14,129 nt of DNA, taken from positions 1 through 14,129 of the forward strand of contig RHKR01000034.1 in NCBI GenBank assembly GCA_008363265.1, written 5' to 3'. How positions within the stretch are numbered: position 1 is the first letter of the stretch; the number at the start of each line of letters is the position of its first letter. Both the position numbers and the translations under genes were made by a program. This DNA is from Chlorobiota bacterium. Its GTDB lineage: Bacteria > Bacteroidota > Ignavibacteria > Ignavibacteriales > Ignavibacteriaceae. Shown here piece by piece: positions 1 to 7,420 of this stretch. Under the pieces are notes generated by a model, which was not told where the DNA came from, ran no database searches, and was given only the letters and a program-made list of their open reading frames with translations.

Positions 1-596
1 TTATCATCGATAATGTCACCTCCCATCAGGATGAGGTCGGGGTTGAGGCCCGTAAGGATCCCGTGGATCTGTTCAGCTTTCGCGTAACCCGTGATAGGTG
101 AAAAATGGGTATCGGAGAGGAAGGCCACATTCAGACTGTCGAGCTTGCTCCCCTTCTTGGGAAGTGTGATCTCGAGTGTTTTAACCTTGATATTCTCGGC
201 ATTATAGAACCCGTAACCCACGACCGCCAGCAGATAGAGCATCACCACACCAAAGGCAGCGAGCTTGAAAGTGGCTACACTTCCAAAAATATTATAGGGG
301 ATGAACGGAAAAAACCGGTCGATCAAGCGAACTATATCGATCAGAAAAACCGCCATGAAGGCGTAGAGAAGTATCGCGAACCAGAGCGCGCCCCAGAAGT
401 GGATCAGATCGTAGAGCCAGTTGTCCCAGTCGAACACCCTGACTATGATATATCCGGAAGCCCCGAGCACAAACAGCGCCGAGAAAATAAATTTTGCGTA
501 AAAAGGCGCCACCTCGATCGCCTGAAGTGCTCTCAGGTAGACATAAAGGTTGGCGGAGCCGTAAACAAGGAAGAAGATTATGAAAAAGATGGCCAT
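1..596 (-). CDS. Membrane metallophosphoesterase, 5' part (truncated by window edge)
   Basis: I translated the minus strand from the ATG at 596; about 198 residues are visible before the left edge cuts the gene. The protein opens with strongly hydrophobic segments (about residues 1-22, 33-53, 65-90 and 108-130), so the N-terminal part is a multi-pass membrane anchor. The calcineurin-like phosphoesterase domain follows, with metal-binding motif I 'LSDTHF' (D-x-H) and motif II 'GGDIIDD' just before the edge. This order matches the YkuE/YaeI-like membrane phosphoesterases, some of which act on lipid-linked phosphates such as UDP-diacylglucosamine; the substrate here cannot be read from the visible part. 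The catalytic GNH(D/E) and later His motifs would lie outside the window. No strong Shine-Dalgarno precedes the ATG. The gene is divergent from gmhA. The domain call is secure and the exact start is likely. Confidence 0.88.
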   Translation of the reverse strand, partial: MAIFFIIFFLVYGSANLYVYLRALQAIEVAPFYAKFIFSALFVLGASGYIIVRVFDWDNWLYDLIHFWGALWFAILLYAFMAVFLIDIVRLIDRFFPFIPYNIFGSVATFKLAAFGVVMLYLLAVVGYGFYNAENIKVKTLEITLPKKGSKLDSLNVAFLSDTHFSPITGYAKAEQIHGILTGLNPDLILMGGDIIDD

Positions 597-603
597 TTTT
601 TGT

Positions 604-632
604 AGTGGTTAGTGGTTAGAGGTGAGTGGTTA
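604..632. repeat. Seven-base tandem repeat, four units
   Basis: Four consecutive 7-mers start at 604, 611, 618 and 625: AGTGGTT, AGTGGTT, AGAGGTG, AGTGGTT. They lie immediately upstream of the phosphoesterase start codon, within its probable 5' leader. A second four-unit 7-mer array of different sequence lies at 7204-7231. Such arrays resemble the short heptanucleotide repeats known from some bacterial intergenic regions. No function can be assigned. Confidence 0.75.
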
Positions 633-761
633 ATTCATTCCACGGACCCCGTGCCGCATCTTTGGATCGCCGGCACATAATAAATACAATGTTGTAACAC
701 CGATCGGGTGGGGAATGTTCAATTCAGGCGGAAATGGTGCGCTTAAACCGTATAAAACAGT

Positions 762-769
762 TAAGTTTG
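762..769 (+). promoter_or_regulatory. Candidate -7 promoter element for the gmhA operon
   Basis: TAAGTTTG is an exact match to the Bacteroidota -7 consensus TAnnTTTG and lies about 30 bases ahead of the gmhA ATG, which would give a short leader. No clear TTTG -33 element is present at the expected distance, so this rests on one half-site. Confidence 0.4.
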
Positions 770-799
770 TAGATTGAAACAATTTAAAATTTGGAAGAA

Positions 800-1396
800 A
801 TGATCAAGAAAGATTTCCTTGTAGCCTCGCTTAATGAGAGCGCCCAGACAAAACTCGATATGATCGACGCGTGCGGCGAAGACATCCTCGCTGCTATAAA
901 CATGATGGTCTCATCGTTCAGAGCGGGGAAGAAGCTCCTCCTCTGCGGAAACGGCGGAAGTGCCGCCGATGCCCAGCACCTCGCTACCGAGTTCGTTATA
1001 AGGCTGAATCATGAACTCAGCCGGCCCGCGATCCCCGCGATCGCTCTTACAACCGACACTTCAAACCTCACCGCCGGCGGAAACGACATCGGTTTCGACA
1101 ATGTCTTCGCCCGAAATGTCGAGGCACTCGGCGCGGAAGGCGATATCCTCTACGCGATCTCCACCTCCGGCAATTCACCGAATGTGGTTAAAGCCGTTGA
1201 AATGGCCCGTAAGAAGGGGATGAAAGTTATCGGCATGCTCGGCGGTCACGGCGGAAAACTGAAACCGCTGGTTGATGTGGCGATCGTTATCCCTTCGGGA
1301 AACGTTCAGCGCATACAGGAAGGTCACATTACCGCGGGACACATAATCTTTGAACTTACCGAACTTGAACTCTACTCTGACAAGATAAAAGGATAG
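800..1396 (+). CDS. gmhA: Phosphoheptose isomerase (sedoheptulose-7-phosphate isomerase, SIS domain)
   Basis: Predicted to convert sedoheptulose 7-phosphate to D-glycero-D-manno-heptose 7-phosphate, the first step of heptose precursor synthesis for lipopolysaccharide or other glycans, in the cytoplasm. The 198-residue protein is one SIS domain of normal GmhA length. Visible motifs are GNGGSAADAQH (about residues 50-60), STSGNSPN in the sugar-phosphate pocket (about 121-128), and QEGHITAGH near the C terminus. The four residues expected for zinc and catalysis in GmhA appear as H60, E64, Q173 and H181, at nearly the same numbers as in the E. coli enzyme (recalled). I chose the ATG at 800, preceded closely by GGAAG. 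The frame is also open from a TTG at 791, which would add three residues and lacks a ribosome site. The stop is two bases before the GTG of the next gene, indicating translational coupling. Confidence 0.93.
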   Translation: MIKKDFLVASLNESAQTKLDMIDACGEDILAAINMMVSSFRAGKKLLLCGNGGSAADAQHLATEFVIRLNHELSRPAIPAIALTTDTSNLTAGGNDIGFDNVFARNVEALGAEGDILYAISTSGNSPNVVKAVEMARKKGMKVIGMLGGHGGKLKPLVDVAIVIPSGNVQRIQEGHITAGHIIFELTELELYSDKIKG

Positions 1397-1398
1397 AT

Positions 1399-3108
1399 GT
1401 GAAAACAGAATTACTGATAGTTGGCGGTGGTGCATCGGGCATCTGCGCCGGAATACAGGCAGCAAGGATGGGGATAAAAACCCTCGTGGTTGAAGAGTCA
1501 CCGATGGCGGGCGGAATGTTCCTCGCCGCGGGTGTTACCGCGTTCGACGGCAACAAATATGCAGTGGGCGGCGGCCTCTTCGGTGAGTTCCGCAAGAAAC
1601 TCGAAGACCACTACGGCGGTCCCGAAAAAACCTTCACCGGCTGGATAAGCCTCACCTGCTTCGAACCCCATGTCGGCAAACAAGCCCTCGACGAGCTGAT
1701 CGCCTCGGCGGGTGACAACCTCACCATCTGGTACAACACGAAACTCGTCTCCGTTATCAAAGACGCCAACAACATCAAAGGCGCGGTTGTAGAACGGCAG
1801 AACCCCGGAACCGCAGAACCCCGGAACTCCGGAGATACTGAAGTTCGGAGTCTCGGAAGTTCAGAGGTTCTTATTAACGCCGAAATCACCATCGAAGCCA
1901 CCGAATACGGTGATTTACTCTACAAAGCGGGCCTGCCGTTCAGGTTCGGCCGCGAGTCAACCTTCGAGTCAGGCGAACCTTCTGCCCCTCACGATCCCGA
2001 TGAGATAGTTCAGGACCTCACTTTCTGCGCCATTCTGAAAAAGGACCCCGACAACATTAAAATTGTACCCCCTTCAGAGAACTACGATCCCGAAAGGTTC
2101 GTTAACTCGACCGCGGTGCACGCCAATTCAAAAGATGAAAAGTATCTGAACCACAAGCTGCACGATTGGGATAGCTTCATCTCCTATGCCGCGCTTCCGG
2201 GTAACAAGTACCTCCTCAACTGGCCGTTCAGGTCGAACGACTATCCGACCACCCGCGAGATCTACGACGATTTTGTAAAAAGAGAATGGCACCTCGAGAA
2301 AGCCAAGGAACTCACCCGCGACTACATCCACTACATGCAGACGAAGCTCGGTCACCCCGAGTGGGGCCTCGATGAAACAGCGTACGACACCCCCGACCAC
2401 TTCCCGCCAATTCCTTATGTTCGCGAGAGCAGACGCGGAATAGGCAATTTTTACATGCGTGAGTGGGATGTTGTACCCGATGAGTACACCCTAAGGCCGC
2501 CGCTCCTCAGCGACTCGATCGCCGTGGGCGACTACTTCCTCGATCACCATCACAGCCACATGTTTCATGAGCCCGAAGAGCGCCTCCACGAGGAACTGCC
2601 GGCCAACGCGCCGTTCCAGATCCCTATGGACTGTCTCATTCCCGCCGGGGTTAACGGCCTTCTTCTCGCTGAAAAATCGATCTCCGTTTCACACATCGTG
2701 AACGGTTGCACGAGGCTTCAGCCCGTGGTTATGCTGATCGGTCAGGCCGCGGGAGCGCTCGCCGCCGTGGCAATAAAGAAAGGAAGAAGACCGGCTGATA
2801 TCCCCGTTGAGGATGTTCAGGATGTCCTCCTCAATGCCGGCTGCCAGCTTTTTCCCTATAAAGACCTCTGGAACACCAATCCACGGTTCACGAAGATCCA
2901 GGAGCTCGCTCTCGCGGGATTCTTCGTGGTTAAAGAAGATTTCACCTTCGAAGGCGATGAGCCGGTAACCAGACCGGAGATCGAGGCCTACCTCGAGGCC
3001 TTCGAAATGGATGAAGATGAATACAACGAAATAGTCGATGCACATGAAGGGAAAACCCGCTATGAGTTCTTCGACACATTATACGACCTATACAAATCCG
3101 GATACTGA
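1399..3108 (+). CDS. FAD-dependent oxidoreductase (FAD_oxidored family)
   Basis: A 569-residue flavoprotein of unknown substrate. The N terminus has the dinucleotide-binding signature GGGASG (residues 9-14) followed by an acidic strand end (VVEE, 30-33), and the FAD-binding motif near the C-terminal half is visible as IPAGVNGLLLAEKSISVSH and GQAAGALAA (about 414-456). It has no signal peptide, so it is cytoplasmic. Relatives in Bacteroidota are often labelled 'xanthan lyase', which I do not trust as a function. The tail (about 495-569) has a Q-x-LAL-x-G...F-x-G-DEPVTRPE pattern reminiscent of a degenerate SLH-like module. Translation starts at a GTG with AAGGAT upstream, two bases after gmhA. 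The stop codon overlaps the next ATG by one base. Residues 132-158 are encoded by a degenerate 8-base tandem repeat (1793-1872) and look like an in-frame insertion into a loop. Confidence 0.88.
   Translation: MKTELLIVGGGASGICAGIQAARMGIKTLVVEESPMAGGMFLAAGVTAFDGNKYAVGGGLFGEFRKKLEDHYGGPEKTFTGWISLTCFEPHVGKQALDELIASAGDNLTIWYNTKLVSVIKDANNIKGAVVERQNPGTAEPRNSGDTEVRSLGSSEVLINAEITIEATEYGDLLYKAGLPFRFGRESTFESGEPSAPHDPDEIVQDLTFCAILKKDPDNIKIVPPSENYDPERFVNSTAVHANSKDEKYLNHKLHDWDSFISYAALPGNKYLLNWPFRSNDYPTTREIYDDFVKREWHLEKAKELTRDYIHYMQTKLGHPEWGLDETAYDTPDHFPPIPYVRESRRGIGNFYMREWDVVPDEYTLRPPLLSDSIAVGDYFLDHHHSHMFHEPEERLHEELPANAPFQIPMDCLIPAGVNGLLLAEKSISVSHIVNGCTRLQPVVMLIGQAAGALAAVAIKKGRRPADIPVEDVQDVLLNAGCQLFPYKDLWNTNPRFTKIQELALAGFFVVKEDFTFEGDEPVTRPEIEAYLEAFEMDEDEYNEIVDAHEGKTRYEFFDTLYDLYKSGY
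1793..1872 (+). repeat. Degenerate 8-base tandem repeat inside the oxidoreductase gene
   Basis: Read in steps of eight, the sequence is AACGGCAG, AACCCCGG, AACCGCAG, AACCCCGG, AACTCCGG, AGATACTG, AAGTTCGG, AGTCTCGG, AAGTTCAG, AGGTTCTT: ten related octamers. The 15-mer GCAGAACCCCGGAAC occurs exactly at 1797-1811 and 1813-1827. The left units (AACTCCGG) and right units (reverse complement of CCGAACTT) are partly self-complementary, so the RNA could fold. The encoded stretch is low-complexity (N, P, G, S, E, R) and differs in character from the rest of the enzyme. Confidence 0.8.
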
Positions 3109-5075
3109 TGCTAAAGCAGTTTATTGTACTGTTGCTTCTTTCCGTCTCGCTGTTCGCTCAGGCCGTCCCCGACGACTACTTCGAGCGCAACGGCGAAGTC
3201 TATTTCAGATTCCGCGTTTTCAGCAAAAACGAGCTTTCTGAACTAACAAAGATCATTTCGATCGACAAGTATGACGGTAAATTCGTTACCGCGTATGCAA
3301 ACAAAAATGAATTCAGAAAATTTGAGAAATATGGTTACATGGTTGAAGTGCTGCCCCCTCCGGGTGACGTACCCGTTGAGATGGGCAACCCGCGCGACAC
3401 CGGAGCGTGGGATGTATATCCGAGCTACGAAACATATGTTCAGATGTTGAACGATCTTGTGCTCGACTACCCCAATCTCTGCCGCCTGGTTGACGCCGGC
3501 ACAACACCACAGGGCCGCAAGATACTCTTCCTGGTGATCTCCGACAATGTGAATACCCGCGAGCCCGAGCCCCGCTTCATGCACTCATCTTCGATGCACG
3601 GGGATGAGACCGCCGCGTATGTAAACATGATCAGATTTGCCGATTATCTTCTGGCCAACTACAACATCGATCCCCTCGTAACCCGCATCGTTAACGAACT
3701 TGAGGTGTGGATCAACCCCCTCGCCAACCCCGACGGCACTTACCGCTCGGGTAATGCCACGGTAACAGGCGCGAGAAGAGGAAACGCCAACAATATCGAC
3801 CTGAACCGCAACTTCCCCGATCCCGTGATGGGGGACCACCCTGACGGTTACGCATGGCAGGCCGAGACCCAGATCATGATGAACCTTGGGACACAGCACT
3901 ACTTCAACATGTCGGCCAACTATCACGGCGGTGCCGAAGTGGTCAACTACCCTTGGGACAGCCGTTACGCCCGTCACGCTGATGACAACTGGTGGATCAA
4001 CATCTCCCGCAGATACGCCGATACAGTACACTTCTACTGCAACAACAACGGCTACCTGAACGATCTGAACAACGGCATCACCAACGGGTGGGACTGGTAC
4101 ACCGTTTACGGTGGCAGGCAGGACTGGTTCACATACTTCCGTTACGGACGCGAACTTACAGTAGAACTTTCCTCCACCAAACTTGTGCCGGCATCCTACA
4201 TGCCCACGATCTGGAACTACAACCGCGCCGCGTGGCTGAACCTGACAGCCGAACTTCTGACGGGCTTCCAGGGTGTCATTAAAGACCCCTACGGCAATCC
4301 GGTCAAGGCGCAGGTCACGATCCCCAGCCATGATAATGAGCATACTGAAGTCTATTCCGATTCCGCTACCGGTGTTTACGCCCGCATGCTCTACCCTGGG
4401 AATTACATTATCTCATTCTCAAACCCGGACTATTTTACCGAGACCTTTTACAATGTGAACCTTCCCGCGGGACAGAAAGTCACCATCGATCTCATAATGT
4501 ATCCTCTCGGCTGGGTGCCCGTTGAGCTTACCTCCTTCACCTCGGAGGTGGTGCCGGGGGGTGTAAAGCTCTTCTGGAGCACAGGTACCGAGACCAACAA
4601 CCTCGGCTTCGATGTTGAGATCTCAACCGACGGAAGCAACTTCACTTCGGTTGCCACTGTTGAAGGCGCCGGTACCACCACTTCACCCACAAGGTATGAA
4701 AACTTTGTACCCCTTAACACGGCCGGTACTTACTTTTTCCGCCTGAAGCAGAATGACCTCGACGGCACTTCAACTTACAGCAAAGTGATACAGGCAGAGT
4801 ACGGCGTGGTGAAGAATTTCACTCTCGAGCAGAACTACCCGAATCCTTTCAATTCATCGACCGTGCTGAACTTTTCGCTCCCCGCCACTTCCTCTGTAAA
4901 CCTTTCGGTTTACTCCATAATGGGTGAGGAGATCGAGAGAAGGGAACTTGGTCAGATGGAAGCGGGAGATCACAACTACAGATTCGAAGCCTCCGGTCTA
5001 ACCAGCGGAAACTATATATTCAGACTGAACGCGGGCTCATTCACCGCGTCACGAAAATTCACATACCTGAAATAA
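3108..5075 (+). CDS. Secreted M14 zinc carboxypeptidase with C-terminal sorting domain
   Basis: A 655-residue exported metallopeptidase predicted to trim C-terminal residues from peptides. The signal peptide covers about residues 1-19 (hydrophobic core ending LFAQA). The M14 domain spans about 105-380 and carries zinc ligands H164 and E167 in MHGDE, the substrate-binding N-R pair in DLNRNF (about 233-234), zinc ligand H273 in NYHGG, and the catalytic Glu in LTVELS (E353), so all key residues are present. A carboxypeptidase regulatory-like beta-sandwich follows (about 387-467), then a fibronectin-like module beginning PVELTSF (about 471-566). The C-terminal sorting domain begins with LEQNYPNPFN (about 573) and ends SRKFTYLK, typical of type IX or related secretion in Bacteroidota/Ignavibacteriota. 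The ATG overlaps the previous stop (TGATG). It probably works with the downstream dipeptidyl-peptidase in peptide scavenging. Confidence 0.93.
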   Translation: MLKQFIVLLLLSVSLFAQAVPDDYFERNGEVYFRFRVFSKNELSELTKIISIDKYDGKFVTAYANKNEFRKFEKYGYMVEVLPPPGDVPVEMGNPRDTGAWDVYPSYETYVQMLNDLVLDYPNLCRLVDAGTTPQGRKILFLVISDNVNTREPEPRFMHSSSMHGDETAAYVNMIRFADYLLANYNIDPLVTRIVNELEVWINPLANPDGTYRSGNATVTGARRGNANNIDLNRNFPDPVMGDHPDGYAWQAETQIMMNLGTQHYFNMSANYHGGAEVVNYPWDSRYARHADDNWWINISRRYADTVHFYCNNNGYLNDLNNGITNGWDWYTVYGGRQDWFTYFRYGRELTVELSSTKLVPASYMPTIWNYNRAAWLNLTAELLTGFQGVIKDPYGNPVKAQVTIPSHDNEHTEVYSDSATGVYARMLYPGNYIISFSNPDYFTETFYNVNLPAGQKVTIDLIMYPLGWVPVELTSFTSEVVPGGVKLFWSTGTETNNLGFDVEISTDGSNFTSVATVEGAGTTTSPTRYENFVPLNTAGTYFFRLKQNDLDGTSTYSKVIQAEYGVVKNFTLEQNYPNPFNSSTVLNFSLPATSSVNLSVYSIMGEEIERRELGQMEAGDHNYRFEASGLTSGNYIFRLNAGSFTASRKFTYLK

Positions 5076-5096
5076 TTCTCCAGGAGAACCGATACG

Positions 5097-7196
5097 ATGT
5101 TTAAGCAGCTGCTTTTCTTACTGTTTGTCACCACCTCCCTTTTCGCGCAGTACGCGGGGATCGACCTCGATACCGTAAAAGCCGGCAAATGGGACATGGG
5201 AAAGATGTGGACCTTTGAAAAACCACCCGTTGATTACTTCGCGGAGACATATAATTTCCGTCCCTCTGAAGAGTGGTTCACAAAAGTGAGAAAAGCAGCT
5301 CTCCGCTTCGGTGGCGGGTGCTCGGCATCGTTCATCTCCGAAGACGGACTGATAATGACCAACCATCACTGCGCCCGCAACATCGTTTACAAGGGCCAGA
5401 AAGATGGTGAAGACTTCCTCCGCGACGGTTTTTATGCCGGAAGTGACGCAAACGAGCGACGGATCCCCGATCTTTTCGTCGAACAGCTCGTGTACATCGA
5501 AGACATTACCGACAAACTGAACGACGCCCTCCTCACCGCTAAAACCGGTGAGGAGAAGATCGAAATTAAGAAGGCAAAGTCGGAAGAACTGATCCGCGAA
5601 GCTGAAGAGAAGAACCCCGGGCTCGAGTTCCAGGTGGTCCCCCTCTACAACGGCGGAAGAAACTCACTCTACGGTTATAAAAAATACAATGATGTGCGGC
5701 TTGTCTTTGCCCCCGACCTCAGAACTGCCAAACTCGGTGGTGACTACGACAACTTCACTTTCCCCCGTTACGGGCTCGACTGCATGTTCTTCCGCGCTTA
5801 CGAAGACGGCAAACCTGTAAAAACCGATGACTGGTTCGCGTGGAGCGAAAAAGGTGTCGAGGAAGGTGAGGCTACATTCGTTATCGGTAACCCCGGCAGC
5901 ACTTCGAGGATCAACACGATCGCGCAGATGGAGTTCGAACGCGACTACCTCAATCTCCCCGTGGTTGAGTGGCTGAGTGAACTCTACAAGATCATCGAAG
6001 ATCAGGTTCTCAACGGCAACACGGAGAATTACAAACTTATAGCCGAACTCTACTCGATCGGCAACGGACTCAAGGTTTACGACGGCATCTACAAAGGCCT
6101 CCAAGACCAGTACCTCCTCGCCCGCAAGAAGGATTTCGAAAAGAAATTCAAAGCTGCCGTTATGGCCGATCCCGCGCTTAAAACAAAGTATGGTCACATT
6201 TGGGATGAGGTAGCCGAGGGGCGTGAGAAACTGAAACCGATCGCCCGCGAGCTTTTCGGGTATAACTTCAACCGCCGTTATTCACCCGAACTGATGCGCG
6301 TTGCTTCAACTCTCGTCACCATCGCCGAGACAAAGAAGCAGTCACCCGATAAATACTCCGAAGCAAAACTTGACTCGATCGCGGCGACCTTCTTCCCCGC
6401 CTCTTTGGACAAAGAGACTCAGAAAAGATATCTTCAGGTTCAGGTGAACCTTATCATCCGCAATCTTGGCAGCAACAAAGAACTCATGGATATGATGTTC
6501 GGCAGCAAAACGGGCAAGGAAGCACTTGAGCACCTCCTCACCAACACGAAGCTGACCGACAAGGCATACCGCGAGGGACTCCTCCGCGGAAGTGCCGATG
6601 ATGTACTTAAGTCGGACGACCCCCTGATCAAATTCATCCTCACGGCAAAGAAGAAATTGATGGAGTACGGCAAGATCAACAAGGAAGTGCTTGCCCGCGA
6701 CCAGGTGAACAACGCCATGCTCGGCGAAGCCCTCTTCAAAGTTTATGGTGAGTCGATCCCACCCGACGCAACCTTCACCCTCCGCATAAACGACGGTGTG
6801 GTGAAAGGTTACAACTACAACGGCACCACCGCCCCTGTAAAAACAACCTTTTATGGTGTGCTCGACCGATACCACTCATTCAACAAGCGGTTCCCCTTCA
6901 ACCTTCCGAAGATCTGGGAGAACCTGCCGAAAGAGTTCGATCTTTCAACACCGCTTAACTTCATCACAACCAACGATATCATCGGCGGCAATTCCGGCAG
7001 TCCCATGATCAACAAGGAAGGCAAGATCGTCGGTCTCGTCTTCGACGGCAACATCGAGTCGCTCACCGCCGACTTCATCTACACCGACGAAGCCAACCGC
7101 GCCATCGCCGTCCACTCCCAAGGCATGATCGAAGCCATCTCCGATCTCTACGGTGCCAAAGCGCTGGCTCAGGAGATTTTGAAGGGGAAGAGGTGA
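5097..7196 (+). CDS. S46 family dipeptidyl-peptidase, DPP7-like
   Basis: A 699-residue serine exopeptidase predicted to release dipeptides from the N terminus of peptides. The signal peptide is about residues 1-18 (ends LFAQ). The chymotrypsin-like fold parts are visible: TNHHCA with catalytic His (H91), the GGDYDNFTFP motif supplying the catalytic Asp (about 214-223), and GGNSGSP with the nucleophile S633. Cysteines C75 and C92 match the family disulfide around the active site. The residue 18 after the serine, which sets P1 preference in this family, is Gly (G651 in FDGN). That is the DPP7 pattern (hydrophobic P1) rather than the Arg of DPP11 (acidic P1); this rule is family knowledge. AGGAG at 5082-5086 precedes the ATG by ten bases. 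It is the last gene of the gmhA run. Its final 87 bases recur at 9038-9124. Confidence 0.93.
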   Translation: MFKQLLFLLFVTTSLFAQYAGIDLDTVKAGKWDMGKMWTFEKPPVDYFAETYNFRPSEEWFTKVRKAALRFGGGCSASFISEDGLIMTNHHCARNIVYKGQKDGEDFLRDGFYAGSDANERRIPDLFVEQLVYIEDITDKLNDALLTAKTGEEKIEIKKAKSEELIREAEEKNPGLEFQVVPLYNGGRNSLYGYKKYNDVRLVFAPDLRTAKLGGDYDNFTFPRYGLDCMFFRAYEDGKPVKTDDWFAWSEKGVEEGEATFVIGNPGSTSRINTIAQMEFERDYLNLPVVEWLSELYKIIEDQVLNGNTENYKLIAELYSIGNGLKVYDGIYKGLQDQYLLARKKDFEKKFKAAVMADPALKTKYGHIWDEVAEGREKLKPIARELFGYNFNRRYSPELMRVASTLVTIAETKKQSPDKYSEAKLDSIAATFFPASLDKETQKRYLQVQVNLIIRNLGSNKELMDMMFGSKTGKEALEHLLTNTKLTDKAYREGLLRGSADDVLKSDDPLIKFILTAKKKLMEYGKINKEVLARDQVNNAMLGEALFKVYGESIPPDATFTLRINDGVVKGYNYNGTTAPVKTTFYGVLDRYHSFNKRFPFNLPKIWENLPKEFDLSTPLNFITTNDIIGGNSGSPMINKEGKIVGLVFDGNIESLTADFIYTDEANRAIAVHSQGMIEAISDLYGAKALAQEILKGKR

Positions 7197-7265
7197 CCCT
7201 TTTAAATGTGAAATGTGAAATGTGAAATGTTATTTGGCGGGGGTGTTTTTAAGGTGGGGGTGAAC
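7110..7265 (+). repeat. Direct repeat, left copy (S46 gene 3' end plus flank)
   Basis: Starting at GTCCACTCCC within the peptidase gene and running past its stop to GGGGGTGAAC, this segment matches 9038-9185 on the same strand. The coding part (87 bases) differs at seven positions by my count (about 92% identical). The non-coding part is more diverged and the left copy is about eight bases longer, mainly because of its 7-mer array. Confidence 0.9.
7204..7231. repeat. Seven-base tandem repeat, four units
   Basis: AAATGTG three times followed by AAATGTT, in perfect period seven, beginning seven bases after the S46 stop codon. The equivalent place in the right-hand duplicate (from about 9131) has only a degenerate trace, so the array expanded in this copy or decayed in the other. 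Confidence 0.9.
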
Positions 7266-7290
7266 CACTAAAGGGGGAATAGAAAGAGTT

Positions 7291-7329
7291 TAACCCCGGC
7301 TGGAGAGAGATTTCCGGCCGGGGGTTTTT
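7291..7329 (+). terminator. Intrinsic terminator of the gmhA-peptidase operon
   Basis: AACCCCGGCTGGA pairs with TCCGGCCGGGGGTT across a short AGAGAT-type loop, giving a GC-rich stem of about 12 pairs with a G.T wobble and one slipped G. It is followed by TTTTT on the plus strand. It lies about 95 bases after the S46 stop and should end the upstream operon before the AAA/nuclease gene. Confidence 0.85.
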
Positions 7330-7356
7330 AGTATGAATTTCCCGGATCAGTAGAAA

Positions 7357-7388
7357 TTTGGTTCGTGCAACTATTTAAGGTAAAATTC
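7357..7388 (+). promoter_or_regulatory. Weak candidate promoter for the AAA/nuclease gene
   Basis: TTTG at 7357-7360, then 20 bases, then TAAAATTC, a six-of-eight match to TAnnTTTG, about 33 bases before the ATG at 7421. An alternative -7 box is GATATTTG at 7390-7397. A promoter is expected here because the gene follows a terminator, but the exact site is a guess. Confidence 0.3.
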
Positions 7389-7420
7389 TGATATTTGCAT
7401 ATCACTTTTGAAACTTTGAA

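Larger units (their letters stand above)
597..799. other. Divergent intergenic region between phosphoesterase and gmhA
   Basis: About 200 bases contain no gene. The region holds the 7-mer array at its left end, an inverted repeat TACAA-TG-TTGTA at 685-696 that could be a small operator, and a promoter-like TAAGTTTG at 762-769. It must carry the promoters for both divergent genes. No convincing minus-strand promoter was seen. Confidence 0.6.

Noticed and set aside
105..605. Plus-strand open frame of 166 codons over the left end
   Set aside because: It is antisense to the metallophosphoesterase, whose minus-strand frame has membrane segments and both metal motifs. The plus-strand translation is charged, repetitive and family-less.
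3585..4343. Minus-strand open frame of 252 codons
   Set aside because: It lies wholly opposite the M14 peptidase catalytic domain, which has all its zinc and catalytic residues. The minus frame is a by-product of GC-rich codon use.
5664..6875. Two minus-strand open frames of 177 codons each
   Set aside because: They are antisense to the S46 peptidase and show valine- and phenylalanine-rich mirror translations without motifs.
7204..7231. CRISPR-like repeat array
   Set aside because: The units are seven bases with no spacers; it is a simple tandem repeat. No CRISPR array or cas gene is visible anywhere in the window.
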